From Phocoena phocoena (Eukaryota; Chordata; Mammalia; Artiodactyla; Phocoenidae), in the NCBI RefSeq assembly GCF_963924675.1, contig NC_089234.1, forward strand, positions 56,787,682-56,851,681: 64,000 nucleotides of DNA. Reading direction: 5' to 3'. Below, in pieces: positions 24,063 through 35,754 of this stretch. Position 1 is the first letter of the stretch; each line of letters begins with the position of its first letter. The notes below the pieces were generated by a model, which had not been told where the DNA came from, ran no database searches, and was given only the letters and a program-made list of their open reading frames with translations. A program made the translations under genes and the position numbers.

Positions 24063-25284
24063 TAAAGGAATTGAGATTTTATTCACTAGGCAAAGGAGAA
24101 CCTTCATCAGTTTTTGAGGGGAGGGAAAATGTGAGAGGGAGAAGAGGTATTTGGGGAAGACAAGGGCAGCATCGTTCTCGATGGGTTTGCTGGGGCACAT
24201 CTGCAAGCACAGGGGTTAGGAGGCTCCCATCTCTCAGGAGGCTCTTCAGTAACCTCTGAACCCATGAGTCCTTCCCTCCAAACTCATTTGCCAGTCGGGA
24301 GAAGTCCTGCTTTAAATAACGAGCCTGGAGGGAACTCCCAGAAGAGCAGAGATAATAAAAGTATTTCTTATGTCACTTCTCCCTGCATTTAACTTTCGGG
24401 AATATTTCTGTTAACTGGGAAGAGCACACCAAGGAACCATTATCACTGAGACAAGGAGAAAACGGATGGTAGATTTACTCAGCCACGTCCTGTCAGTGTC
24501 AACAATTTAACTAAACATTCAAAAGTCATAACCTCATCAGTTTTAAATTTTCTAGGTTTCTGGCGTATATCTCTTCATCTCCCTCATTAAGTTTATAGAG
24601 TGTTCTCTGGTACATTTGCTCAGTATGAAGATTGCAGTTTCAACTGGCACATATTGGAGTTGAACAGGGGAATGATTTTCTTCTGCCTTAAGTAGTTAGC
24701 AGAATAAGACAGCATATGAAATAGACCAAAGCCCAAAGCCAGGTATTTGGCCAGTAACAGCAGATGGCTTTGACCCCATCCATCACAACGTCACCCCGCT
24801 TACCAAGGGTGGGTCCAACACAGACAGACCAACCAAACCCGAAATGTGAATAGTCACTCTGCTTTCATCGTCTTCCTTGCTCCACACCCAGTATCACTAT
24901 TCCCTACTTGGGGACTCCCCTCATTCAGAATTGGAGTCCTGAGGTCCTCATTATAACCCCTCTAGGATGGTTGCTCCAAACAAACTCCCCAAACCCAAAT
25001 CTACCCCGGTCCTCTTGCACGTATCCTAATTTTAACAAACTAGTATTCTGTGCTCAACTATGTCAGATGAAAATGACTGTCAAAAAAAACAACATTCAGG
25101 CATTACTTAAGTGATGGTAAGCTTGATGTGACTTCTTTCCCAGGGGTATATGTAGTTTTACAAGGAGTGCACAGAATCAGGCGTGCCTTAACCTATAGAA
25201 TAAGTTCAACTGTGGAGAGAGCATTCTGTGCAGCTTCAGAGTGGAACATTTTCCAGCATCCATCAAAACTGTCCTGTGAGAAAC
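24063..25284. other. No feature recognised
   Basis: No gene or classifiable repeat. ORFs of 60-70 codons show no known family. Confidence 0.5.
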
Positions 25285-25450
25285 GGCTAACCCCATCAAT
25301 ATACTTAGACGTCAGTTTCCTCCTGTCATTTAGTAATATGATACTGACCTCACTGGATTATTGTGGGAGATGATCAAGTTGGTTAATAATTGTTATCAAC
25401 CTCTCAGAAAGCAATACAGTACTACACGCAAGTGAGAGCTTCCTAATGAC
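25285..25450 (+). repeat. MIR-like relic
   Basis: CGTCAGTTTCCTCCTGTCATT, ATGATACTGACCTCACTGG and TTGTGGGAGATGATCAAGTTGG resemble ctcagtttcctcatctg...ctacctcatagggttgttgtgaggat of MIR. Diverged. Confidence 0.5.
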
Positions 25451-26089
25451 TTTTATGCTTTGTCCTTTATACAGGTAACATACTCGGTCTCACTCCACGA
25501 AGTCAAAAGAGACTGGGAACCACCTAGGTAGTGAATCTATCTTTCAGCTAGACAGGAGTATAACTTCTACCAATACTACTTTCTGGGTAGTAGTAACTCC
25601 AGATTAATGATCCTATCTCTAGTTTCTCAACTACCCACAAAAATACAGCCCATGTTTCTTGGGTGAGATGAAGAGAAATCACCTTTAACACCGGCAGCAG
25701 ATATCTTCTGGGACCTACGAATAAGGCTGCCATACCAATAATGATGAACCAAGGCAGTGTGTGAACCAACTCAAGGGCAACAAGATGCTCCTAGTCCTGA
25801 GATAAATAACTGAACCAAGGATGTGATCCATGAAGACAGGTAATACTTGCTACTGCTTCACTTTGAACAAGAGCTCCATTCCCAACCATAACAAATCTTT
25901 ATATTTTTATCCAAAATGGATCTTCACAGATTCAACTGCTGCTGTCTTTTAACCAATACATTAGGGCATAGTCTATACCTTCTTTTGCTACTTTTCATCC
26001 CTAGGGTCCTTAGCATATTAGAAGTCTACTTGATTATCTATGAAAGTAGTAAGTTCTAGGTCGTTGGGGATATTAAATTATGGGAAAAT
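25451..26089. other. No feature recognised
   Basis: No gene or repeat family recognised. Confidence 0.5.
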
Positions 26090-26265
26090 GAAAATCTCAA
26101 CATTCCTAATCCAAGTATCACAGAAGGGTGGATCTGAAGAGTAACCTGGGACATCCTCTTTGTTTTACAGGGCAGGGAATTGAGTCTGGAGCTTAGAGCC
26201 ATATGCTGGAGCTATGAGGCAGATCTGAAATGCAGACCCAGGTCTAGTATACGGTGTATCCACGC
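26090..26265 (+). repeat. MIR-like relic
   Basis: CATCCTCTTTGTTTTACAGG, GGCAGGGAATTGAGTCTGG and ATGCAGACCCAGGTCTAG resemble the MIR central and right parts (tttacagatgaggaaactgag...gatttgaacccaggtctg). Confidence 0.5.
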
Positions 26266-26638
26266 TACCATATAGCATCCTTTCCCCTATTAGCGCTAAT
26301 GGAACCACCCGTCCTGTCATTGTTCCCTAGGAGTTAATGAAGGTCTCGCATCCCCACTAACCTTTTAAACTTCGACTTCCCCTACCACGGGTCGTCTCAT
26401 ATTTCCTCCTCAGCTTCCAGGTCAGTGCTGGGAACTAACAGACCTGCCCTCAACACTTTTGCAATGACCAATGGGATAGATGAATACGTGGCTTCTCAGG
26501 TCCTTGTCATCAGCACTGCTGTGGTCTGCTAGCTGAGACGCCAATGTTCTCTGCCATAAAATACAGCCATCATGACTCTGGTGAAAATGGGGGTGTGGAG
26601 GACAGTTTCTGCAGCTAGCCAGCTCCACAGGCCACCTA

Positions 26639-26835
26639 CAGCAGCAGCCCCCAACCTTTTTGGCACCAGGGACCAGTTTTGTGGAAGACAGTTTTTCCAC
26701 GGGCTGACAGTGGATGGGGGGCGGATGGTTCAGGCGGTAACGTGAGCGACGGGGAGCGACATAGAGCAGAAGATGAAGCTTCTCGTGTTCACTCGCTGCT
26801 CACCTCCTGCTGCGCTCACTGGTCCATGCTGCCCC
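26639..26835 (+). mobile_element. Nonautonomous hAT-type DNA element
   Basis: The left end CAGCAGCCCCCAACCTTTTTGG, then CACCAGGGACCAGTTTTGTGG and AAGACAGTTTTTCCACGGGC, is the familiar mammalian hAT-type terminus (caggggtccccaacctttttggcaccagggaccggtttcgtgg). The interior GCGGTAACGTGAGCGACGGGG and CGCTGCTCACCTCCTGCTG are also as expected. The right terminal repeat was not clearly seen, so the element is truncated or decayed. Confidence 0.7.
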
Positions 26836-29040
26836 TTGCCAACCACCTCTGTGGTGGAAGGTTGATGACAGATGCAGAGCACACAACCCTGGCTGGATGC
26901 CAAACATCTGGACTCAAAACCAAGCAACCACATTATTCCAATCAAAGAAAATCTAATCAACAAGTATTTCCAATGCCTACTATGCGCATGCAGACAGCTG
27001 TGGTTAAAATGAACGACATCTAAGTCCTACTCAAACCCCAAATTCCACTGCTCTCTGTTCCAGATGCCTGATTCTGTATTAATCAGATATTCATGCTTTG
27101 AACCAAGCACCTGTTGGAATATGTCAATGTGCAGACAAAACCAAAAGTTATGAATTATTTCTCCACTCCTTTCATGGTACCCTTGTCAAGCTCCCTAGGT
27201 GGAGGCTGAGAAGAGTCTACCCCCAAGCCTCCTACCATTTCTATGACTTCCATGCCTCTTGCTGTCTGCCACTCCATCCAAATGCAGGGGAGGTAGGAGG
27301 GCCATGCTTTCTCCTCCAGCTCCAGGGAGAGAGTCAGGTGAGAACACCACCAGAGGCAATACCCTTCTGAAATCACAGCTTGGTTGCCTCTAGGCTCACA
27401 CGCACTCAATGCCAAGAGGGGGCCCTGGGCATAATCTGGCATCTGTGGTGCTCCAATAACAAAGGATATAATATCCCTTTGTTTCTGGACATCCTAAAGT
27501 GACAATGACATCTTGGTTGACAGTTATGATTCCATATTCTTCTGTAAATCAGGTTATTTCTGAAAGAACTTAAAGCAGGTGAAAGAACATTCAGTTGCTT
27601 CATATCTGGCATTTCTCCTATAAGGAACGCCAGGGCCTTTACCAATAATACCACCAAGTATTGTGGTCATAAAATGAACAAAGTCTAAGGATTTGCTTTT
27701 AGCTTGTTTTAGGCCATTCACTGTTCTCATTCTTCAATAAGAAGAAACAGCCACCGAGGTGAAGGTGGGTGCACCTCTCCACGTGTGACGGCGGTCTCCG
27801 ATTTGTCAAGGCTCCCTAGCTGTTGTCAAGCAGGCTCTGTACACACTTCAACTGGCATGACTGTGCTTGTCTTTCCTGTTTCCACAATTGGCCTCTAAGG
27901 TCCTCAAAGCCAGCTGAGGCCTCACGCCCCGTGACACCAAGCACAAGGATGTGCGCAATAATTATGATACCACATTTGTAGACGGGGAAAGAAGGAACCA
28001 CTAAGGCCAGGCTTACTTGTAACCTTCCTAAAGGGAGACTGGAGGTGGGAAAATTCTGGAAATTTGGGTCTCCACAGCCTAGGCTTTGTGGCTCCCTCCT
28101 CAAGAATGTGAAACAGATGACCCTCTGGTCACTTCCATTTTACGCCTCCCCTGCCCATCAGAGAGGGTAGTTTCTGCAGCCGCTCTGCTCAGGGAGCCAC
28201 TGGGCTTCCTCACTGTCCATGCTCAGACAAGGGAAAGTACATTAAGAGCACTTTCCTCATAGGCCTGGACAAACTAGAAGAAAGTTTAAGATTTCCACAT
28301 CCAGGGGTTATGCTGTTCCAGACAGTGCTTTGGATGATTTCCAAAAAGCCATCCAGCTGGGTAGATGCAGCTACAGATACAGAGTTTGGTGAGTGGAGCC
28401 TAGGCTCAATTTTGATTCTGCTGACTTGTCCCATTGGTTTACAGAAACCCTGTAGTACTTTCTCATCCTTAAACCTAGGACCTAGATCAGGTTTCCAAAG
28501 GTCTATCTCCTCTCTTCTGAGTCCCACTCTGATGTCCCTAGCTCTACAAAATCCCCTTGGCTCTATTCAAGAAGAAAACTCCCAAGACAGCTTCATCAAA
28601 AACAAAAGTTCCAACTCGAAAGTTTCAGCCCCTTTTATACTCTCAACCCCACCCCCAGCCCAGTGATGACCTCACAGATGAGAAGGACGTTGGAAGAGGT
28701 GGGGAGGGTATCCATACCTCCTCTTGTCTCTTTCTACATCCTGCCATTTCTTTGTTTGCACTCTCAACCTTGTTCTCCCTTTCTCATTTGACTATTTCAC
28801 TGGCTCCCCACTAACTTAACTTCTTTGTGACCAACTTGGCCCATGTGCCCCAGAGTGGAAGAACAAAAATTCCAAAGCCACTGCTTATACTCTCCCCATG
28901 CCAACTCCCTCCGTGGAATTTTGTGACCCAAAGATGACCCTGGCCTACATACTGGAAATTTTTTTTTTTTTAACCATAAAAGAACTATTTCTGCAAAGAA
29001 TTTTGAAGTTGTCATTTTCATTTTAAAAATAAGATGATAA
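26836..29040. other. No gene recognised
   Basis: Several 80-118 codon ORFs overlap on both strands, for example 28310-28666 plus and 28210-28527 minus. The antiparallel overlap and lack of any known domain argue against coding. No repeat family was recognised. A T-run lies at 28961-28971. Confidence 0.45.
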
Positions 29041-29060
29041 AACACACACACACACACAAG
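29041..29060 (+). repeat. (CA)n microsatellite
   Basis: A pure CA dinucleotide run of about 9 units, followed within 100 bp by further CA/TG-rich sequence (29110-29155). Confidence 0.85.
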
Positions 29061-30170
29061 CCATTATTTGTAAAATGCCTACAGATGATGAAGAGGAATG
29101 CATATCAATATATACACACGCATACAGATGAGTGAGCGAGCACATGTGTGTGTATCTAACCCATGGGGGCCAGAATGAACCTCTCAGATGAAGAGAGTGG
29201 CTGAATACTAAGGAAAATGACAGGAATCAAGAGTGTTTTCAAATTTCTTCTAGCTTTTCCTTCCACCTGTCCCTCCAAATTAAAAAAAAAAAAGTTTTCT
29301 CAGAATTCCATTTAAATTTGGTACCTAAGTGAGCTTCAAAAAGCAGTCACATGGATGGCAGAAACGCAGGGGTTACAAAGCAGGGGTCTCATTGTGGTAT
29401 GAGAATGATTGCTAGCTAGAAAGGGGGATTTTCTAGTCCTCTTCTGGTATTGCTTAGCTAAATAAACTCTGACACCTCTGTGCCTCGATGCTTGATATCT
29501 CAGATTCTTTCCAGGGTTTACTAGTGTTCTGTGGTTATATTATTTAAAAATTATGTGGATATTTGGAATAATGATTACCATGTCCATGACGACCACCACT
29601 GCCACCACCATTGTCATCCTGACTTCTTTTCTTTCCAGACCAATCTGCAATTGCCTAGTTATACCTGTACCTTAGGAAGTGAACAAATAATTGATTTCCT
29701 CATTTTGCTATATATATTTCCTATTTGCTATATATTTCCTCATTTTGCTATGTATCTGGGTAGTGCCAAGTTCAAAATTCACGAGTGCCAAAGAGCCCAG
29801 TGCAAGACTATCTCAAACGCTAATGACGGAAGACCCTTCTAATTGGGTTTCCAAAGCAACTGTCAAGGGGAATAATGGAAATTCCAAGAAAACTTGATCT
29901 TCAGAGAGCTTGGGCTCTGCTTATGATCATGAGTTTGGGCCAGGTTCAGACTTTTCAAATGCTATTCCAAATACTCCCTAACCCAATAATTTGGGGCTAT
30001 TCAAATGCTAACTCAGTGTCCCTTCCTGTCACAATCAGCATTCATGCAACACTTTACACTGTAAACAACTTATGAAGTTGTACATGTCACTCCCCCACAA
30101 CACGAAAAAATGAGACTCAGTTCCTCAACCCAAAATATCTTGGACGAGGTCATCTTCTTTTTTTTTCTTT
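29061..30170. other. No gene recognised; short local duplication
   Basis: At 29695-29756 a short direct duplication (TCCTCATTTTGCTATATAT and a second copy ending TTTTGCTATGTATC) gives a tandem pattern in overlapping ORFs. Otherwise no gene or repeat family was recognised. Confidence 0.5.
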
Positions 30171-30178
30171 TTTTCTAG

Positions 30179-30280
30179 TATAGAATGCTTCATGAATTTG
30201 CATGTCATCCTTGCGCAAAAGCCACACTAATCTTTTCTGTGTTGTTCCAGTTTTAGTATATGTGCTGCTGAAGCAAGCAT
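30179..30280 (-). pseudogene. RNU6P: U6 spliceosomal snRNA pseudogene
   Basis: The minus strand matches U6 snRNA almost end to end (about 102 of 107 nt). It begins ATGCTTGCTTCAGCAGCACA, continues with TATACTAAAACTGG and ends near TTCATGAAGCATTC. The catalytic ACAGAGA box reads ACAGAAA and the following AGC triad reads AGT, so it cannot be a functional U6. An A-rich stretch follows the 3' end (T-rich on the plus strand, 30157-30176), as in L1-mobilised U6 copies. No clear target duplication was identified. The snRNA acts in the spliceosome; this copy is inert. Confidence 0.92.
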
Positions 30281-30424
30281 GGGAAAGTCTTTTAGAGAGA
30301 GAATGATAAGTGGTAAAAATCACAGGTTTTGGAATCACACAGAGCAGCAATAACTTTAAATATCTAGGTTAAGAGAAAGTAGCATCTGAGAATTACCCAC
30401 ATGTGTTCTTCGTAAGGATTATTC
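30281..30424. other. No feature recognised
   Basis: Short unclassified stretch between the U6 pseudogene and a MIR fragment. Confidence 0.4.
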
Positions 30425-30495
30425 ATTCCTTACCTCATCAGATACAGTTGTTGGCACAAAGCATGTACTCAGTAAATATTTATTGAACTAAATTA
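30425..30495 (+). repeat. MIR/L2 3'-end fragment
   Basis: TTGGCACAAAGCATGTACTC followed by AGTAAATATTTATTGAAC is the shared MIR/L2 3' terminus (cagtgcctggcacatagtaggcgctcaataaatatttgttgaa). Confidence 0.65.
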
Positions 30496-30599
30496 TCCAT
30501 CCTCATATTGAACACATTTACTTTCACTTAAAGGGGGCTCCATAATCTCTTGGCAACCTGATCCTGTGCTCCTTGCAGTTCCTTTAAGGGCGAGTTCTG

Positions 30600-30915
30600 G
30601 GTTTGGGATATTGATGTCTTTGTCCCACCTCATCCATAAAGCCTTCCCTGACAACTCTAGTCTACCCTACTCTCCTTTATCTGAATCCCTGTTGTAATTA
30701 TTCCAGGTTCTACTCACTTTGGCACACACGTGATATCTTATCTTACCATGTAAAATGTGTTTCATAAACACATCATCCTTCCCAGGAGCCTATAAATTCC
30801 TCGAGGGCAAAGGCCATATTTGATATTTATTTTGTATGTCCCATGGCACACAACACAATATAAAATCCATAGTACGCTTTGAACAAGTACCTGTTAAATT
30901 GAGTTGAATTTTAAG
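30600..30915 (+). mobile_element. L2 LINE 3' fragment
   Basis: CATAAAGCCTTCCCTGACAAC, CTGTTGTAATTATTCCAGG, AATTCCTCGAGGGCAAAGGC and CATAGTACGCTTTGAACAAG are consecutive L2 3'-end motifs (gaagccttccctgacc...aactccttgagggcagggac...). An old, inactive LINE. Confidence 0.85.
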
Positions 30916-32859
30916 GACGGTACCCTACTGCCAGTGATGACTTCCTTTCAGAGAAGTACTGAAAGGCAGGATTGCCTATATTCACCATTCATTTCACCCA
31001 GACTAAGCCCATGGGCCTCTATGCTCTAAGCGCTAGTTAGGAAACAAAGGATCAGAAAGCAGCTGCTTACTTTCAACAAAGAGATCGTATTTCAGCCTTG
31101 GATTGCAGGATTTCACGTATTAGTCACTTGTGACTCTTAGCCAAACCCTTTGGTGTTATCAGGAATAAAAAGTAACCCAGAGATATGTCAAATATCAATT
31201 TCCAATTACTTTCCTGTGACACATTTCTGCCACTTGGGACAACTCTCAAGGGATCTGTTGCCCCTTATCAGCTCAGATGGGGTTTACCTTTCAGTCAAAC
31301 AGGTAACACTCGGCAGCGCCCTGTTTAGCCTCAACATTACATTGTCCTCCTCTGACACTCAGATTCTCTTGTGAAGTCTTCAATATTGGCTTACGCTGTC
31401 ACTGGAGACCTGGTCCAAGTGTAGAAGGCCTGATATTATACCCTGAACCATATGTGTTGGGGTGGGATGGGGATAACTCTAATGGCTGTGGTGAGCTGTT
31501 TTTGGTTTCCCAAGTCTTAATTTGCATCGAGATGTTGAATGCAGCAACAAAGCCTCGTGCAGGACTGGCACATCTTCAACTCTAGCCAAGGGGGGAAGAA
31601 ATAAGAGAGTCTCTAAAAGTCTTCACTTTGATACTCAAAACACAGAACAGCATTTCTACCCTCTAGGTCACAGAAGGCAGGCCACAGACTAATTGAAAAA
31701 ACCTTTGGCATTAGGGATGTTAAAACTGAGGATCTGCACAAAACCAGAAATCACATGTCCCCTTTATTACAAAGTAATGGAACAGAATTTGGAAAAACCA
31801 GGAAACATCTCCGCGTCTATAAATCAGTCCAGTTGGAGGGAAACACAAATGACCAGCACCTGGAATGAGCCTTCATCTGGAGTGGGAGACCAGCCTAAAG
31901 AGTCGCACTCCGGGGCCAAGGCTCCAGACCGTGCACTGTGATTAATGACTTGAGTGAAAGGTCTCAGTTGAGGCTGAACAATTAACTTGTTCTCTCCACG
32001 TCTCAGAACTCTCCACAGCATACCTATGTCTTCCCTGATTGTTCCTATTTACCGAAACACAAGCCAGCCTGGGAAGCTTCGAATGTGTCATCATCAGACT
32101 GTTTCTGACAATCAGGAGAGCCCTGGTGTTTGTTAGGACTACTTTCGTCAAATCATCTGTTTCGACTCTGCATGCAAGCCTCAACCTTTCAGTTCCTTTT
32201 CAAGTTTAAGAACCATCCAAATGAGGCAATGGCACTGGCCTCGATCCGTCGGAAAAAAAAAAAAAAAAAGTCCACAGCTTGGAGGATTGCAAATGGACAG
32301 CATATGGCCTGGCTTGTTTCTGGTCACTCCCCCAAAATTTCTTAGGGAATTGAATGTCCATGAGATTAATGGTTCCCTCCTGTCCTGCCTTTATGCTCTG
32401 GAATCGGTTTCTCTAATCTCTTTCAGATCCTGTAAAGCATTTACATTAAACCAATCATTCCTCCTGAACCTACAACTGAGATATGATAAGACCTGCTAGA
32501 ACTAAGGAAGTCTCCAAACCTCTCTCCCTTTCTCCTGGAGTCAATCTGTAGATGGGAAAGAAAGGCAGGTGCCCCAGAACCTGATTCTGAATGAACAAGT
32601 ACCCAAGAGGCGTATCCAAGGAATCCAGTTTCCTCATTTGACCTTCCACAGCCGCTTCATTTGTGACAAAGGGGTCTACCAAAAGTGGACATGGCCCCCT
32701 ACAAGGTAAGATTGGAAGGGTACTGAGTGCCTTGCCCAAGAACATCCAGCCCACGGACCTGCCACAGGGACTGACCCTTCAATTCCCCTTTAGCCAATAC
32801 CATTTCTCTCCGGGAAGGCATCCTGTCTCCAGAAGACATATCAAAAACAAGAACAATAA
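30916..32859. other. No gene recognised; A-run
   Basis: A 17-nt A-run sits at 32252-32268 without a recognisable SINE or LINE upstream. ORFs up to 94 codons occur on both strands with no known family. Confidence 0.45.
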
Positions 32860-33140
32860 CAACAGTGATGACACTAATAACAGAAGTGTCATCAACTACA
32901 ATAATAACATACATGCATATAGCACTTACGATGGGCCAGGAACTCCTTGAAACAGTTTGTTTATATGAACTCATACAATTCTCACAACAACTTTACTAAG
33001 GTAGGTATTACTATTACACCCATTTTCCAGAGAGGGAGATACAGAGGAGTCAAGTAACTTGCCCAAAGTCACAAAGCCACCAAGTGGTAAGGTGAGGATT
33101 CAAACATTCGTCTCATTCTTCATACCACCCTGTACTGCAA
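32860..33140 (+). repeat. MIR SINE
   Basis: CATATAGCACTTACGATGGGCC, CTCATACAATTCTCACAACAAC, CCCATTTTCCAGAGAGGGAG and TGCCCAAAGTCACAAAGCC run in MIR order over about 250 bp. One of the clearest MIRs here. Confidence 0.85.
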
Positions 33141-33234
33141 CTACGTTCTCTAGAGGTATGGTCTTCCCCCACCACTGTTGATGAGGTTAGAGAAGCAATT
33201 CTTCTAGCATAGCACCCACTGAGGCATCAGGCCT

Positions 33235-33445
33235 GGTGAATCCTGTTTCTGTTACTCACTGTGTAAGCTCAAATGAGTCCTGAGTCTCTGAGCCTTAGAT
33301 GGTCTCATCTGTAAAATCAGTATGATACAAAGAGCTCCCTTGCAGGGTTTTAGTGGGATTCATGAGATGATGCATATACACGCCCTAACACAGTGCCTTG
33401 ACATGGCAGCTGCATACAATGGTAGCTGTGGTTACAGATTAGCTA
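33235..33445 (+). repeat. MIR SINE
   Basis: TTACTCACTGTGTAAGCTC, GGTCTCATCTGTAAAATCAG, TTGCAGGGTTTTAGTGGGATTC and AACACAGTGCCTTGACATGG follow the MIR consensus (ttactagctgtgtgacc...tcatctgtaaaatggg...agggttgttgtgaggat...cagtgcctggcac). Confidence 0.8.
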
Positions 33446-34879
33446 ATATTGACTAAAGGAGCTGGAGAAGATCAGGCAGAAGCAATCAAAGGTTGGAATA
33501 GGATATGAAAATGCAGATCAGAATGGTGACCCCAAAGAAACTAGGATACTAACAAGTACTGATGAGGAATACCTGCCTTCTTGGTCTGACCCAAGTTATG
33601 CAGCCTCTGGCTTGGCTTATCCCCATGAAAGAAAAAATTCAAATTTATATATATATACACACACACAAAACATCAAGAAGGAATGAACAGATGTCCAGAC
33701 TGGGATAATTAGAATATTCTCCCTGAAATTCCTAGTACAAAAGAAGAGCAGTACATCCTTCACAGCCTGTGTGGCTGCCCCAGAGTCAAGCTTGGAGCTG
33801 CATCCTTCATTCCTCATTTCCTACATGTTCTTGCCGACCCCTGACACATCACATTCTTTGCATCAATAAGGACTGGTGCCAGAACACACTAAATTGCCTT
33901 TGACTATATTTAACTGATCTAGTATTTGTTTGATTCTTTCCTGTTGCACCATTTTTCACTTTTGACTTTATAATTCTCTGCTGACTTTAAATAAAGCTTT
34001 GCCAGACTACCCAAGATAGTTTTTAATAGAGATTTAGGGGCTAGGTTGTGCTGTGGTTTGGATTCAGATTCTCCTGCAGCAACAAGGGGAAATTAACTAG
34101 GTGGTTTCATCTCAAGTGCCTGTTTATACTCGGAATGGACAGAGAGTCTATCTTCTTCCAAGCCTTGTAATCATGACACTACAAAGTGATATTCAAGAAA
34201 GAAAAAAGCTAGGTAGCCATAGCTTCCACACCACAAAACCACTACACAGTGTCCCTGCAAACCCAGATGACTGGAATAATATACAGACAGCAGTGGGATC
34301 ACTTGCTGAGTGACAGGGAGGAATTTGACCACATTCTACGCTAGGCCAAAGACGATGCTTGTTCTCCTTAAGCTAGGGAACTCAAATGACCCTTACAGCA
34401 GCTATAGGAGCCTGCCTCCTGACACTCGTCGCTCCTCCGTGCTATCCCTGGTCCCCACTGCCTTCTGCCCAGATAAAACACTGGAAGCCAGCTGGCCTTC
34501 AGTCACTGGGAAAGACACCAAGTCAGATAAAAGGTCAGTACCCAAAACTAACATTTGTTTTTTAGAGAAGAATTACCTTAATTACTTGTTGAAAATATAA
34601 AATTGGTAAGTCAGTAAGAGTTTGGTTTTGTCTCATTCATTATTATCCAATGCTTGCTCCATTACAAAGGAAGAGATAAAACATATGTAAAGTATTGACA
34701 ACAATTACTTTAAAAATATCTGTATATTCATCACCAAGCTTAGAGATAAATAAATTTCTTGGGTTGTTTTTACCAGATTAGATTTCTTTGCCTCTACCTT
34801 CCACCAATGGTAAAGGCAACTGTGATTTTTGAGTTTTTAATACCAAGAGTTTTCTTCATAGTTTTGCCACAAGTGTAAG
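33446..34879. other. No gene recognised
   Basis: A short TA/CA alternating run lies at 33646-33668. ORFs at 34101-34313 and 34310-34600 show no known family. Confidence 0.5.
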
Positions 34880-35381
34880 GACTCTTTGAAAATAGTGCTT
34901 TAATTTGCATTTTTGAACTCTCTATAATGATAGCATACAGAATCATTCAAAGAGGCTTCTTCTCTCCCAGTTTTGTATATTCATCCGTGTAGGAAGTTAC
35001 CCAACTTTATTTAATGAACCATTTGGGTTGTTTCCAAGGTTTTTTTGTTTTTCGGTGTTTTTTTTTTTTTGTCGGTTTCTTTATTTTGTTTTGTTTTCCT
35101 CCCACAGAAAATGCTATGAATATCATTCACATTGATTTGAGCACACACAATAGCTTTTCCTGGGTTAGAGTTTGGGGAGCAGAATTGCTGGATCTTAGAG
35201 TTTGCATATATTCAAGTTCACCAGATAATAACAGATTGTTTTCCAAAGCAGATATACTAATTCACACTCCCACCAAGATAACTTCTGAATTTCTGTTGCT
35301 CTACAACTTTACAGCACTTGGTACTGCCAGCTTGCTTAAATTTTGCTGAACCAGTGAATACAAAATGTATCTTACAGTGTG
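34880..35381 (-). mobile_element. Old L1 (L1M) 3' part, left half of split element
   Basis: Antisense of an old L1: GGTTGTTTCCAAGG, AATGCTATGAATATCATTCAC, GCAGAATTGCTGGATCTTAG, AGATTGTTTTCCAAAGCAG, CACACTCCCACCAAGATAAC and GCACTTGGTACTGCCAGC. The match breaks off at the younger L1 (35382) and resumes at about 39918 with CAGTTTTAATTCACATTTCC, so this element was split by insertion. Confidence 0.85.
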
Positions 35382-35391
35382 TTTTTTTTTT

Positions 35392-35754
35392 AACTTCTTT
35401 ACTGGAGTATAATTGCTTTACAATGGTGTGTTAATTTCTGCTTTATAACAAAGTGAATCAGCTATACATATACATATATCCCCATATCTCCTCCCTCTTG
35501 CGTCTCCCTCCCACGATCCCTATCCTACCCCTCTAGGTGGTCACAAAGCACAGAGCTGATCTCCATGTGCTATGCAGCTGCTTTCCACTAGCTAGCTATT
35601 TTATATTTGGTAGTATATATAAGCCCATGCCACTCTCTCACTTCGTCCCAGCTTACCCTTCCCCCTCCCTGTGTCCTCAAGTCCACTCTCTACATCTGCA
35701 TCTTTATTCCTGTCCTGCCCCTAGGTTCTTCAGAACCAATTTTTTTTTTTTTTT
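35392..35754 (-). other. L1 3'UTR
   Basis: The sequence between the A tail and the ORF2 stop. Its plus-strand reading includes CTGGAGTATAATTGCTTTAC and GCGTCTCCCTCCCACGATCC, near-identical to the 3'UTR of the L1 at 44447-45726, so the two belong to the same or sister subfamilies. A 16-nt T-run at 35741-35756 abuts the ORF2 end. Confidence 0.8.

Noticed and set aside
28210..28666. Antiparallel ORFs of 105 and 118 codons
   Set aside because: Mutually overlapping on opposite strands without any domain; at most one could be real and neither is supported.
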